From DATKGW01 sp035510605 (GTDB lineage Bacteria; Patescibacteriota; Saccharimonadia; Saccharimonadales; CAIOMD01): a DNA stretch of 10,749 bases. The notes below the pieces were generated by a model. That model saw nothing but the letters and a program-made list of their open reading frames with translations. It did no database searches and was not told the DNA's origin. Every line of letters begins with the position of its first letter. The first letter of the stretch is position 1. The position numbers and the translations under genes were made by a program. Shown here piece after piece: positions 1 through 7,450 of the stretch. The DNA is taken from contig DATKGW010000020.1 of assembly GCA_035510605.1 (NCBI GenBank), positions 1 to 10,749 of the forward strand, in the 5' to 3' direction.

Positions 1-2
1 GG

Positions 3-1808
3 GGGGAGGGAAGGGCTAGCGCAGCCAATAGTTTACAAAATGCCAAAGATAAACAAGAATATTGCAGCCAACAATATCAAGATAAACTAATTGACCCCAA
101 TAATGCCGCTGAGGTAAATAATATTTACCATTATCTGTGCCCCGAAAAACAAATTGGTAGTGTTACCGGAGCAGCTAGTGGAATTGACGCATTCTTTAGT
201 TCTTCGATCGGCCAGGCTCTCAAAAAAGTTGCCGATACTTGGAGGGCTGCTACGTCCAATCCTTTTGTAGGATTTATTAGAGCAGTTGGTGATGGCATTA
301 GTTTTATCATCAATGCAGTTGTACAACCAATTCTTAAAATAACCGGCATCCAAGGAAAAATTAATGATTTGCTGCAGTATATGACGGGCAAGGTTGCTGA
401 ATTGGCGGGTATTAAACCGATTATAGACAATAATGGCTCGAACAGTCCCTTGATAACTGGCCAGGTGGTTAATGCGGCTATACAGGGCGGGGCAGCTACG
501 GCAGAGATGTCAATGCGTAGTGCCGGCGCCGCTAGAACCACTGCCCAAAGTCAAGCCGAAGCTGTGCAGTTGGTGGATAATTACAGTAAAGCAACATCGT
601 CACAAACATCTATTTACACAAAGTATGCATCTTTAGACAACCCAAACTCTTTTGCCTCCAAGACTTTAAGCTCTTTTGCTCAAACAAAATCAAGCATAAT
701 TTCTATGTTTTCTAACGTGCTATCGAACATCGGCAGCATATTCTCAGCTGGGCAATATGCTAGAGCCTCTTCCTCCAGCGCGTATTCTGCAGCCAACTTT
801 GCCGGCATTGATACTTATGATTATCCGGCACAGTGTATCAACGCCGACCCTCTTTTAATGACGCCACAAAATAGCACCAATGTTAAAGACGTTTTAGGAG
901 ACAGTGTTAATAGCCAGCTAACTTGGGATATAGTCACCGATAGTAGCAAGTTTTATGATTTTATTTATTCGCAGGATAAGATAGCAAACAGTGATGACCC
1001 CGACAGTATTGCCTCACAAATCTATAACTGTGAACTCTTAGATAATAATGTCCGCGGTGGCCTAGGTGCCTTATACGGTTATACCAAAGACCATGGGCTA
1101 GAAACTACCGACACCTCAAGCGGCAACCCATCTAATATAGCTGCCCCTAATTTCATTCAAATGTGGGGAGGATCAAGCCAAGCTGCTATTGATGCTATGG
1201 TTAATTCACAGGCTCCATTTAAACCCAATACATTGGTTATTCATTTCACCGAAGGAACCGGAGAAGGAATGGAACTAGTAAATTTTCTTGACTCTGAGGG
1301 CGCTGGTATCCAATTTAACATTGGTACAACGGGCAAAATATATGAGTTTTTTCCCTTAGATGCAATGAAAGAAACGGCAAATGTCGGATACATGAACTCC
1401 AAGGTAATCGGCATAGAAATTAGTGCCAGAGATGGTATGGATCTACTTAATAATCAAACACAATTTAACGCAGTAGTTTCTACGGTCCAGTTCTTGTGTA
1501 GTTATTATCATTTCCCATGTTCTGACCCGAAAGGAGAAATAACCAATTCCAGTATGGCCGATGCACAAGGTTTACTCGGACATGATGAAGTAATAGAACC
1601 AGACTTAAGCAAACAACATAGTGATCCTGACACAAAAGTAGTCGGTGGAACTTTATATAATATCTGCACCAATAGACCATGGACACAGGCCGATCGTCAT
1701 GATGCTAGTACTCATGCTTATATGTTAAAACTAAGACGAGCCCTAGGTTACACTAGTTTTACCACCGGAACAGCTAATTGTGCGCCCGGCGGGAGTGTCG
1801 GCTTATGA
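3..1808 (+). CDS. Exported protein with C-terminal N-acetylmuramoyl-L-alanine amidase domain (5' partial)
   Basis: The reading frame is open from base 3, so the gene starts outside the window; 601 residues are visible. The ATG at 369 is internal and has no convincing ribosome site. The last ~200 residues form an Amidase_2 (AmpD/PGRP-like) domain, which cleaves the MurNAc-L-Ala bond of peptidoglycan. The expected active-site residues are all present: zinc ligands His (IHFT, codon 1242), His (GHDE, codon 1581) and Asp (SDPD, codon 1623), catalytic Glu in GIEIS (codon 1416), and a Lys just before the Asp (codon 1611). The N-terminal ~400 residues are Ala/Ser-rich with hydrophobic helical stretches (about 258-345) and are not recognised. 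Eight cysteines fit an exported, disulfide-bonded protein. The stop overlaps the next start (ATGA), so the two are translationally coupled. The amidase call is firm; the role of the N-terminal part is unknown. Confidence 0.8.
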   Translation, partial: GEGRASAANSLQNAKDKQEYCSQQYQDKLIDPNNAAEVNNIYHYLCPEKQIGSVTGAASGIDAFFSSSIGQALKKVADTWRAATSNPFVGFIRAVGDGISFIINAVVQPILKITGIQGKINDLLQYMTGKVAELAGIKPIIDNNGSNSPLITGQVVNAAIQGGAATAEMSMRSAGAARTTAQSQAEAVQLVDNYSKATSSQTSIYTKYASLDNPNSFASKTLSSFAQTKSSIISMFSNVLSNIGSIFSAGQYARASSSSAYSAANFAGIDTYDYPAQCINADPLLMTPQNSTNVKDVLGDSVNSQLTWDIVTDSSKFYDFIYSQDKIANSDDPDSIASQIYNCELLDNNVRGGLGALYGYTKDHGLETTDTSSGNPSNIAAPNFIQMWGGSSQAAIDAMVNSQAPFKPNTLVIHFTEGTGEGMELVNFLDSEGAGIQFNIGTTGKIYEFFPLDAMKETANVGYMNSKVIGIEISARDGMDLLNNQTQFNAVVSTVQFLCSYYHFPCSDPKGEITNSSMADAQGLLGHDEVIEPDLSKQHSDPDTKVVGGTLYNICTNRPWTQADRHDASTHAYMLKLRRALGYTSFTTGTANCAPGGSVGL

Positions 1809-3670
1809 ACAAATATAGCAAAAACCAAAAAATAACTAATTATCTGATAAAGTTCAAAAAAAGCTGGTCTGGTTCTGCATCACTTTTATTGGCTCTTTGT
1901 TTATTGGCAAGCTCCTCATTAGGACCGGTGGTTTATGCCCAAACATTGTCAACCAGCGATGCCAATTCAATTTTAGGCGATACAACTTTTTATGATCCTA
2001 ATGCCTGTGTATCATCTGTTTCTGGAGGTAACAGCGATCTTTTTGCGCTTGGAGATTCGATTCTAGAAAGATCAAGGGCTAGTGGAAATTTAGTCAGTGA
2101 ATTGCAGAAAAATGGCTATACCAATATTAGTATCGATGCAATAGTCGGACGCTCTATCAACGGAGCAGGTATGACAACTAACGGCAACCCGCCATCCAGT
2201 GCCCTAGACTCTGTTAACGCTAATTATGACAAAATCAGTTCAGCCGGAACCATTCTAGTAGTATTAGGAACAAACCCAGACTCATATGACACGGCAATCC
2301 CCACAATGATGAAAATAATACGTAACGACAACCCTGACGCCAGAATTTTTTGGGTTAATGTTGGCGTTACACTACCCAGATTAAAAAGTAGTATGGATAG
2401 TGCAAATAGTGCCATTGACGCTAACGCTACAAAATACAACTACTCTGTAATAAATTGGCACCAAGCTGTTTTAGATGATCCATCCCTAGTTCCCTTACCA
2501 GACAGATCGGGTGACGACGGTTACCACCCCTCGGTCCCCAAAGGTATTGACAAACTTGTCAGTCTTATAAAAAGCACCCTCGGAGATTATACTGGAGGCT
2601 CTACTGGCACAGGAAGCGGGCTAGCTCCCGTAACCGGTACAACGCAACAAGCCAAATTTGCCGCTGTAGTATGGAACTATTTAAGATCACAAGGTTTATC
2701 AGAAGAACAAACTGCGGGAATATTAGGTAATCTGGATGCCGAGTCAGGTATTATCCCCAGTAGAGTGCAGACAAATAATCCCGATGGTTATAGTGATGTC
2801 CTAAAGCCGGAATATCTCGGCCATGTGGGATATGGTATTGCACAGTGGACTACTGTTTTAAGACAAACGGGCTTAATTAATCTGGCTAGAAGTAAGAGTG
2901 TGAAAGATTCTGACATAAATATGCAAGCTGAATATTTATGGCAAGAACTAAATGGTTTTGATAAAGGTGTATTGGATGCATTAAAAAAGACAACGACCAT
3001 AAGAGCGGCAGCGGTTGAAATCTTATTACACTATGAAATAGCCGGAGATACGGGTAAGCGTATGCAAGATTATCGAACTTCATTAGCTCAAAAATGGTAT
3101 CATCTATTCGCTAACGGGTCTACCGCCCCGACCAACGATTGCGTTAATGGCAGCAGTAGTAGTGGAGTAGTAGCAGGTGACATCGTGCAAACTGCCTTAA
3201 ACCTTGCTTGGCCTTATCACAAAACAGGTAATTATGGGACAGGAATGAACGCTCCTGATGGGCCTAGTGAGACCGCTGCAAAACCAGAATATGTGGCCGC
3301 AGAGCAAAAATATAATAAATCATCTAGGGGCTCTGTTTATTCGGATTGTGGGGTGTTCGTATCAACTGTTATTTTAGCCAGTGGAGCAGACTCAACATAT
3401 ATTCCGAGAGGTGCCTCAGCACAGGAAGCCCACATTAAAAGCGAGATTAGTGGTGGTAATAGCAGTTGGGAAAAGGAACCAAATCAAGGCAATACATCTA
3501 ATTTATTACCGGGGGATATTTTAATAAACAGTGGGCACACGTATATTTTTGTAGGTGGTGCGGGCAACGGTTATGCTGTCAGACAAGCCTCTTGGGGGAC
3601 CGAAACTCCCAACTCCCTAACTGACGCTTTTGATATTTCCTCTTATAATATATATAGGATAATTAAATGA
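1805..3670 (+). CDS. Secreted three-domain cell-wall enzyme: SGNH esterase-like + phage-tail-lysozyme-like + NlpC/P60 peptidase
   Basis: A 621-residue protein. ATG 1805 is preferred over ATG 1778: it gives an ATGA overlap, GGGAG nine bases upstream and a clean signal peptide (basic N-terminus, hydrophobic residues 25-40, likely cleavage after VYA at 45). Residues ~78-262 are an SGNH domain with GDS (Ser85), Gly115, GTN (Asn157) and DGYH (Asp238/His241); the order and surroundings resemble the extracytoplasmic domain of OatA. After a Gly/Ser/Thr linker, residues ~281-437 resemble phage tail lysozyme, with GNLDAESG (candidate catalytic Glu313) and YGIAQW (343-348). After a second linker, residues ~460-621 are NlpC/P60-like, with catalytic Cys515 in DCGVFV and His578 in SGHTYIFVG. 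Lysozyme plus NlpC/P60 recalls the CwlT wall hydrolases of Gram-positive conjugative elements. The substrate (own or foreign wall) is inferred, not seen. Confidence 0.82.
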   Translation: MNKYSKNQKITNYLIKFKKSWSGSASLLLALCLLASSSLGPVVYAQTLSTSDANSILGDTTFYDPNACVSSVSGGNSDLFALGDSILERSRASGNLVSELQKNGYTNISIDAIVGRSINGAGMTTNGNPPSSALDSVNANYDKISSAGTILVVLGTNPDSYDTAIPTMMKIIRNDNPDARIFWVNVGVTLPRLKSSMDSANSAIDANATKYNYSVINWHQAVLDDPSLVPLPDRSGDDGYHPSVPKGIDKLVSLIKSTLGDYTGGSTGTGSGLAPVTGTTQQAKFAAVVWNYLRSQGLSEEQTAGILGNLDAESGIIPSRVQTNNPDGYSDVLKPEYLGHVGYGIAQWTTVLRQTGLINLARSKSVKDSDINMQAEYLWQELNGFDKGVLDALKKTTTIRAAAVEILLHYEIAGDTGKRMQDYRTSLAQKWYHLFANGSTAPTNDCVNGSSSSGVVAGDIVQTALNLAWPYHKTGNYGTGMNAPDGPSETAAKPEYVAAEQKYNKSSRGSVYSDCGVFVSTVILASGADSTYIPRGASAQEAHIKSEISGGNSSWEKEPNQGNTSNLLPGDILINSGHTYIFVGGAGNGYAVRQASWGTETPNSLTDAFDISSYNIYRIIK

Positions 3671-4296
3671 TGGGCAGAAAAAAATTATTGATAATAATTA
3701 TAGTAATATCAGCAGTATTATTTGTTTCTGTGTTTATATTTAACGCAATTAGGAATTCAAGCAAAGACACCATAATACTAACTGTGGCGCCCAAAAAGTC
3801 ATCAATCATTATGGATGCTCATACGGTTATACATCCCGGCACCATAAAAGTTGCGCCAGGAAATCACACAATAAATGTCACATATAGCGGTTTTGCCAGT
3901 ACAGAAAAATCATTTACAACCACAAAAAATCAAGTTATAAATGTTTGGGTTGCTTTGAGCCCCAATTCGCCTGTGGGTAATAATTTTATAAGCTCAAACC
4001 AAAATGAATTTTTAGAGGTTGAGAAAATTGCTGGTCAAGAGTTTGACCAAGGCGCAAACCAGATAGCCAACCTATATCCTATAATTAAAAAATTACCTTA
4101 TGATATTTTTCCGATCTTCCGAATAGATTACGGGGCATCAAAAAAATATCCAAATAATCCGACAAGGATAGCCTTATATATTAGCGTTACCCATCCATCA
4201 GATAAACAAGATGCTTTAATTACAATATATGATATGGGCTATGACCCATCTGATTATGAAATTATATTTCAAACTTTAAATAGCGCAGGACAGTGA
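3667..4296 (+). CDS. Single-pass membrane protein with PEGA-like domain
   Basis: A 209-residue protein starting with ATGATG that overlaps the previous stop (ATGA). The first ATG is favoured because AGGA lies eight bases upstream. A short basic N-terminus and one strong membrane helix (about 7-28) are followed by a beta-rich PEGA-like segment (about 36-97, with the typical HPGTIKVAPGNHTINV turn pattern). A C-terminal domain (about 108-205) was not recognised. The topology suggests an anchored protein with its domains outside the membrane. PEGA domains are usually surface or wall-associated modules without catalysis. Position directly behind two wall hydrolases suggests an accessory or scaffold role. 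The gene is visibly AT-rich, with many ATA codons, unlike the replication genes to the right. The function is unknown; a component of a secretion or pilus apparatus is possible but unproven. Confidence 0.7.
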   Translation: MMGRKKLLIIIIVISAVLFVSVFIFNAIRNSSKDTIILTVAPKKSSIIMDAHTVIHPGTIKVAPGNHTINVTYSGFASTEKSFTTTKNQVINVWVALSPNSPVGNNFISSNQNEFLEVEKIAGQEFDQGANQIANLYPIIKKLPYDIFPIFRIDYGASKKYPNNPTRIALYISVTHPSDKQDALITIYDMGYDPSDYEIIFQTLNSAGQ

Positions 4297-4297
4297 C

Positions 4298-5014
4298 ATG
4301 GAATCAAAAATAATAAATTACCTACAGCCATCTATTAGAAAAAAGTTAGTTTCACGTCTTATAATTATTTTGGTCCTTTTGGCTATTGTTTGTGCTGCCT
4401 TATACACCCCTTTTGATTATTTTGTATTGAAAAAAGTGGTGACACTTAACCCCACAACTGGTACAACCATTGTGATTGGCACACTAGATAGTAAAAATAA
4501 CCTAAAAAAGATTATTAAAACCACCAGCACCAAAAAGAATATCCGTTTGCACAATGGTAATTATGCAGTTAAATACTTGGGTGGTAGTGATTTTCAAACC
4601 ACCAATACAACCATAACTGTCAGCAAATCAATAGAATTAACTACTCCGGAATTAAGTTTTGTGAACTCTAAATTAAACCAACTGCTTAATAACGAAAAAG
4701 CAACCATTGAACAGGAGGCTCTTGCCTCTTTTAATAGCGCGGGTTACCAAATAACTGATGAATATTTGTATAAACAGGGTGAGTGGTGCGGAATTAGATT
4801 AATACCTGCCGCTTGGTACGATCCTAGTGTACCAGCTGATTTTGTCCCTAGGCCAACCAATGATAATAATACCCAGGATATTTTAAAGGTTATATTAAAC
4901 AAACAAAATGGTAGGTGGGTTGTGGCCGCCCAACCGTCAGTTGTTTTTTGGATAGATAATTACCCAAGTATCCCGCAAGAGATAATTCAGGCTGTTAATA
5001 AACTAGGTTTTTAA
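4298..5014 (+). CDS. Single-pass membrane protein, PEGA-like plus unrecognised C-terminal domain
   Basis: A 238-residue protein starting one base after the previous stop, with AGGA seven bases before the ATG. It has the same layout as its upstream neighbour: a basic N-terminus, a membrane helix (about 18-38), a beta-rich PEGA-like stretch (about 45-118), then a helix followed by a mixed alpha/beta domain (about 120-238) ending in a Pro-Ser-Ile-Pro-Gln-Glu helix motif. It has no catalytic motif. The shared architecture suggests the two are distant paralogues, although sequence identity by eye is low. It is the last gene of the left block. Its TAA stop overlaps the stop of the convergent recF. 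Function is unknown; an extracytoplasmic partner of the wall hydrolases or of a secretion machine is an inference from context. Confidence 0.68.
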   Translation: MESKIINYLQPSIRKKLVSRLIIILVLLAIVCAALYTPFDYFVLKKVVTLNPTTGTTIVIGTLDSKNNLKKIIKTTSTKKNIRLHNGNYAVKYLGGSDFQTTNTTITVSKSIELTTPELSFVNSKLNQLLNNEKATIEQEALASFNSAGYQITDEYLYKQGEWCGIRLIPAAWYDPSVPADFVPRPTNDNNTQDILKVILNKQNGRWVVAAQPSVVFWIDNYPSIPQEIIQAVNKLGF

Positions 5015-6078
5015 GCAAGGCTGATGCGGTTGGTGGTTTGGGCAAAGTGTTTTTGCACCACATCGGCATCGGTGGTCGTTACAACTGTCTGATAATCTTT
5101 TAAATATTCGGTTATGGCTTTGCGCCGCGAGCCATCAAGTTCGCTAAAAACATCATCAAGTAAAATGAGCGGCTTCTGGTCGCGAATTGATTCCAGTAGT
5201 TTTAACTCCAACAACTTTAAGCTAAGTACCAGGGTGCGCGTTTCGCCGCGCGAGGCTACAATACCCGCCGGTTGTTTGCGAATATATATAGCCACATCTT
5301 CGCGGTGCGGGCCGTAAGCCGTAAATCCGCGCAATAAGTCTTTATCAAAGTTAGCCTCAAGCTTTTTTAGTAAAGATGTAGCATATGTGTCGTGGGGAAT
5401 GTCGGTCTGGTATTGAATCTTGAGCGGTGTTTTTTCTTGGGCAATTTCGCTGTAAATGTCTGTTAGATACTTATTAAGTTCGTCAACAAGCCCGACTCTG
5501 GCAGCCACAATCTGGCCGGCCAGTTCGCTTAAACGAACATTCCACGAAAATATTTGATTATTTAAGGTCTGTTTGTTGGCTTTTAATAAATGATTGCGCT
5601 GAGCTAGCGCTCTCTTATATTTGTTTTTTAAAGAGCTAAATTCCGGTTTGGTTTCGGCCAGTATGGCATCAAAAAATTCCCGGCGCAGCTCGGGCGGCCC
5701 GGTCATCAAGCGCATATGCTCCGGCTCAAACAAAATCACCGGCAGGCTATCTAAAAAATTAAGCCGTTTTTTGGGTTTTTGGTTGATTTCATAAATTCTC
5801 TCAACCGTGTCACTTCTTTTGGTTAGCTTGACGATTCTCGAGCCGCCGGCGCAGTCGCCGTCTATCCTCGCCCAATCCGCTCCATTTTGTATCACATCGC
5901 CATAAGCGGCCCTATAAGACGGCACGCCGCACAAAATCAGCAGAGACTCCAGCAGATTGGTCTTGCCACTGGCATTCGGCCCCACTACAATATTGACGCT
6001 CGGGGACAGTTCGATGGCAAAATCATCATAAGATCTGAATTGCTGCAAACGCAGGGCGGTGAATAATGGTGTTTTCAT
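5011..6078 (-). CDS. recF: DNA replication and repair protein RecF
   Basis: A 355-residue SMC-like ATPase that loads RecA onto gapped single-stranded DNA together with RecO and RecR. Counting from ATG 6078, Walker A is GPNASGKT (33-40), a GPHRED motif is at 256-261, the ABC signature region SRGETR is at 276-281 and Walker B is LILLDDVFSELD (304-315). All are in the RecF order and at normal family length. An in-frame GTG at 6081 directly precedes this ATG. The ATG is preferred because AGAGG abuts the GTG, leaving no spacing, and lies three bases from the ATG. A stop codon just upstream excludes a longer form. It follows dnaN after a gap of under 20 bases and should share the dnaA-dnaN transcript. 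Its stop overlaps that of the convergent membrane-protein gene. Confidence 0.95.
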   Translation of the reverse strand: MKTPLFTALRLQQFRSYDDFAIELSPSVNIVVGPNASGKTNLLESLLILCGVPSYRAAYGDVIQNGADWARIDGDCAGGSRIVKLTKRSDTVERIYEINQKPKKRLNFLDSLPVILFEPEHMRLMTGPPELRREFFDAILAETKPEFSSLKNKYKRALAQRNHLLKANKQTLNNQIFSWNVRLSELAGQIVAARVGLVDELNKYLTDIYSEIAQEKTPLKIQYQTDIPHDTYATSLLKKLEANFDKDLLRGFTAYGPHREDVAIYIRKQPAGIVASRGETRTLVLSLKLLELKLLESIRDQKPLILLDDVFSELDGSRRKAITEYLKDYQTVVTTTDADVVQKHFAQTTNRISLA

Positions 6079-6097
6079 CACCCTCTACTATAACAAT

Positions 6098-7189
6098 CTA
6101 GCTCTTTAGTGGCATTACCAAATAGGTGCAATCGGGTGATTCGCTGCTTTTTATGACACAAGCTTCCAGTTTGCCATTAAAACTAAAAGCCACTTCTTGG
6201 GAGTTAAGGGCATTAAGGGCATCAAGCAGATAGCGCGAGTTAAGCGTTACTTCGCCGTCACCTTTAATATTAGCCATTGCACTTGAGGTGTTTTCGCCCA
6301 GCTGTGAAGCGATAGAGGTAATACTGATTTTTCTATCACTCTCGTCAACCTTAATGGTGATACTGCCGGCACTCTCCCTGGCAAACAGACTGGAGACCTT
6401 GGTTATAGCCATAAATTCATCACGGTTTACGGTGGCGGTGGTAGAAAAAGAAGTTGGAATTAATTTTCGGTAATCGGGGTAGCTGGCATCGATTAATTTG
6501 GTGACCAACTCGATATCACCGGCTTTAAACAATACCTGTTGGGCATCGGCGTAAACCTCTATATTTTCCAAATTATCCGGCAAGATTCTAAGCAGTTCTT
6601 GTAGAGCGGTGGCCGGTACCAACAGTGAGATATTCTGGGCGGTTTTAATTAATTTTTTCTCAGCCAAACGGTAACTGTCGGTGGCTGCCGCAAATAAATG
6701 CTGGTTTTGGGTATGTAAAAACACGCCGGTTAAAACCGGTCTGGTTTCATCTGATGAGGCGGCAAAAATCACCTGGCCCAAGGATTTACACTCTTTGGCC
6801 GGTATAGTCCACTCTTGACCCTTGCTAATCTCCGGGACTACCGGGAATTCATCGGCAATGACGCCGTTAATGGTTGAGCGATATTGGTCGGTGCTGATAT
6901 GGAGTTTGTGTTCTTCGAGCTCCAAATCCAACACTCCGCTCGGCAGGCTGGTAATATATTCCTGCATCAATCTGGCCGGCACGGTTATGGAACCTTCGGC
7001 GTGGACTTTGGAGCCGATTTTTTCGGTAATGGCAATTTCCAGGTTGGTGGCCGATATACTCAAACGGTTTTTGGTGGTTTTAAGCAAAACATTATTTAAA
7101 ATAGGCAGGGGGTTGCGGCTGGACATGGCGATCCGAGCAACGTTATTAAGGGCTTTAGCGAGATTTTCCTGGGTGACTTGCAGCTTCAT
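6098..7189 (-). CDS. dnaN: DNA polymerase III beta subunit (sliding clamp)
   Basis: A 363-residue protein, close to the usual ~366. It forms the dimeric ring that holds DNA polymerase III and repair factors on DNA. The sequence has the beta-clamp pattern throughout: MKLQVTQENL at the N-terminus, NPLPILNNVLL near residue 30, DEFPVVPE near 110, ATDSYRLAEKK in the second domain, YPDYRKLIP before the third domain, and a C-terminal YLVMPLKS corresponding to the usual MPMR-type end. The start is set by a strong AAGGAGGAG (7199-7207), nine bases upstream. Those nine bases read TTATCAACA on the coding strand, one mismatch from a DnaA box. It lies downstream of dnaA on the same strand and directly precedes recF, the standard order. 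Confidence 0.97.
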   Translation of the reverse strand: MKLQVTQENLAKALNNVARIAMSSRNPLPILNNVLLKTTKNRLSISATNLEIAITEKIGSKVHAEGSITVPARLMQEYITSLPSGVLDLELEEHKLHISTDQYRSTINGVIADEFPVVPEISKGQEWTIPAKECKSLGQVIFAASSDETRPVLTGVFLHTQNQHLFAAATDSYRLAEKKLIKTAQNISLLVPATALQELLRILPDNLENIEVYADAQQVLFKAGDIELVTKLIDASYPDYRKLIPTSFSTTATVNRDEFMAITKVSSLFARESAGSITIKVDESDRKISITSIASQLGENTSSAMANIKGDGEVTLNSRYLLDALNALNSQEVAFSFNGKLEACVIKSSESPDCTYLVMPLKS

Positions 7190-7384
7190 TGTTGATAACT
7201 CCTCCTTTTATTTAATATCATTAGTTTCTTTAATAGGACTTGTGGAAAGTGCGACTAAACACACATCAACAGATAGGTTTTTAAACAAATGACTGTTTAT
7301 AAGACTGTGCTTTGAAGTAGTATAAAAAGCTAACAACTTTTTTGAAGATGAATTTTTATAAACAGACTGTAATTTTTGTGCACA
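7190..7384. other. Second set of DnaA-box-like sites in the dnaA-dnaN gap
   Basis: Measured against TTWTNCACA or TTATCCACA, the gap holds four weak matches. They are TTATCAACA on the minus strand (7190-7198, one mismatch), TTATAAACA on the minus strand (7294-7302) and on the plus strand (7356-7364) with two mismatches to TTATCCACA, and TTGTGCACA (7376-7384, one mismatch to the degenerate form). None is perfect, and such sites arise by chance in AT-rich DNA. In Bacillus subtilis, box clusters flank dnaA on both sides and form a bipartite origin, which makes this arrangement worth noting. Confidence 0.35.
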
Positions 7385-7450
7385 CAATTCAGTAATTCTA
7401 AACAGCTTCTGCACCGTCTTTTTCACAGCCATTTCAAACCTCTCAAGCAT
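7208..7450 (-). CDS. Possible small protein in the dnaA-dnaN gap (80 aa)
   Basis: An 80-codon frame exactly fills the gap between dnaA and dnaN. Its ATG overlaps the dnaA stop by eight bases, with AAGGAG inside the dnaA end seven bases upstream. Its TAA abuts the dnaN ribosome site. These signals favour a translationally coupled small gene. The protein is Lys/Ser/Thr-rich with an amphipathic N-terminal helix (about 1-32), no signal peptide, no membrane helix and no motif I recognise. Against coding: the same bases contain inverted TTATAAACAG copies, a repeated GACTGT and DnaA-box-like sites, as expected for an origin spacer, and the back half looks unstructured. I put real coding at slightly below even odds. 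Confidence 0.4.
   Translation of the reverse strand: MLERFEMAVKKTVQKLFRITELCAQKLQSVYKNSSSKKLLAFYTTSKHSLINSHLFKNLSVDVCLVALSTSPIKETNDIK
7293..7365. repeat. Inverted repeat CTGTTTATAA / TTATAAACAG
   Basis: CTGTTTATAA (7293-7302) and its exact reverse complement TTATAAACAG (7356-7365) are separated by 53 bases. The hexamer GACTGT also occurs three times here (7291, 7303, 7365), the first two copies 12 bases apart. The wide spacing makes a transcript hairpin unlikely, so a pair of protein-binding sites is more plausible. Confidence 0.5.

Noticed and set aside
1..16. G-rich run at the very start of the window
   Set aside because: It reads in frame with the amidase gene but looks like a possible contig-end artefact. 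It is too short to call a feature.
369..371. ATG 369 as the true start of the amidase gene
   Set aside because: The frame is open all the way to base 3 with protein-like sequence, and no ribosome site precedes this ATG.
131..541. Minus-strand frame of 136 codons opposite the amidase gene
   Set aside because: It is antisense to a convincing coding frame and its product shows no recognisable features.
1778..1780. ATG 1778 as the start of the three-domain hydrolase
   Set aside because: It would add nine residues (MCARRECRL) before the signal peptide; ATG 1805 has better spacing to GGGAG and an ATGA overlap.
1889..1900. Lipobox-like LALC in the signal peptide of the hydrolase
   Set aside because: The residue before Cys32 is Leu instead of Gly/Ala/Ser, and a better cleavage site follows at VYA, so a lipoprotein is unlikely.
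6822..7292. Plus-strand frame of 156 codons opposite dnaN
   Set aside because: It is a shadow of the conserved dnaN reading frame, with no ribosome site or family resemblance.
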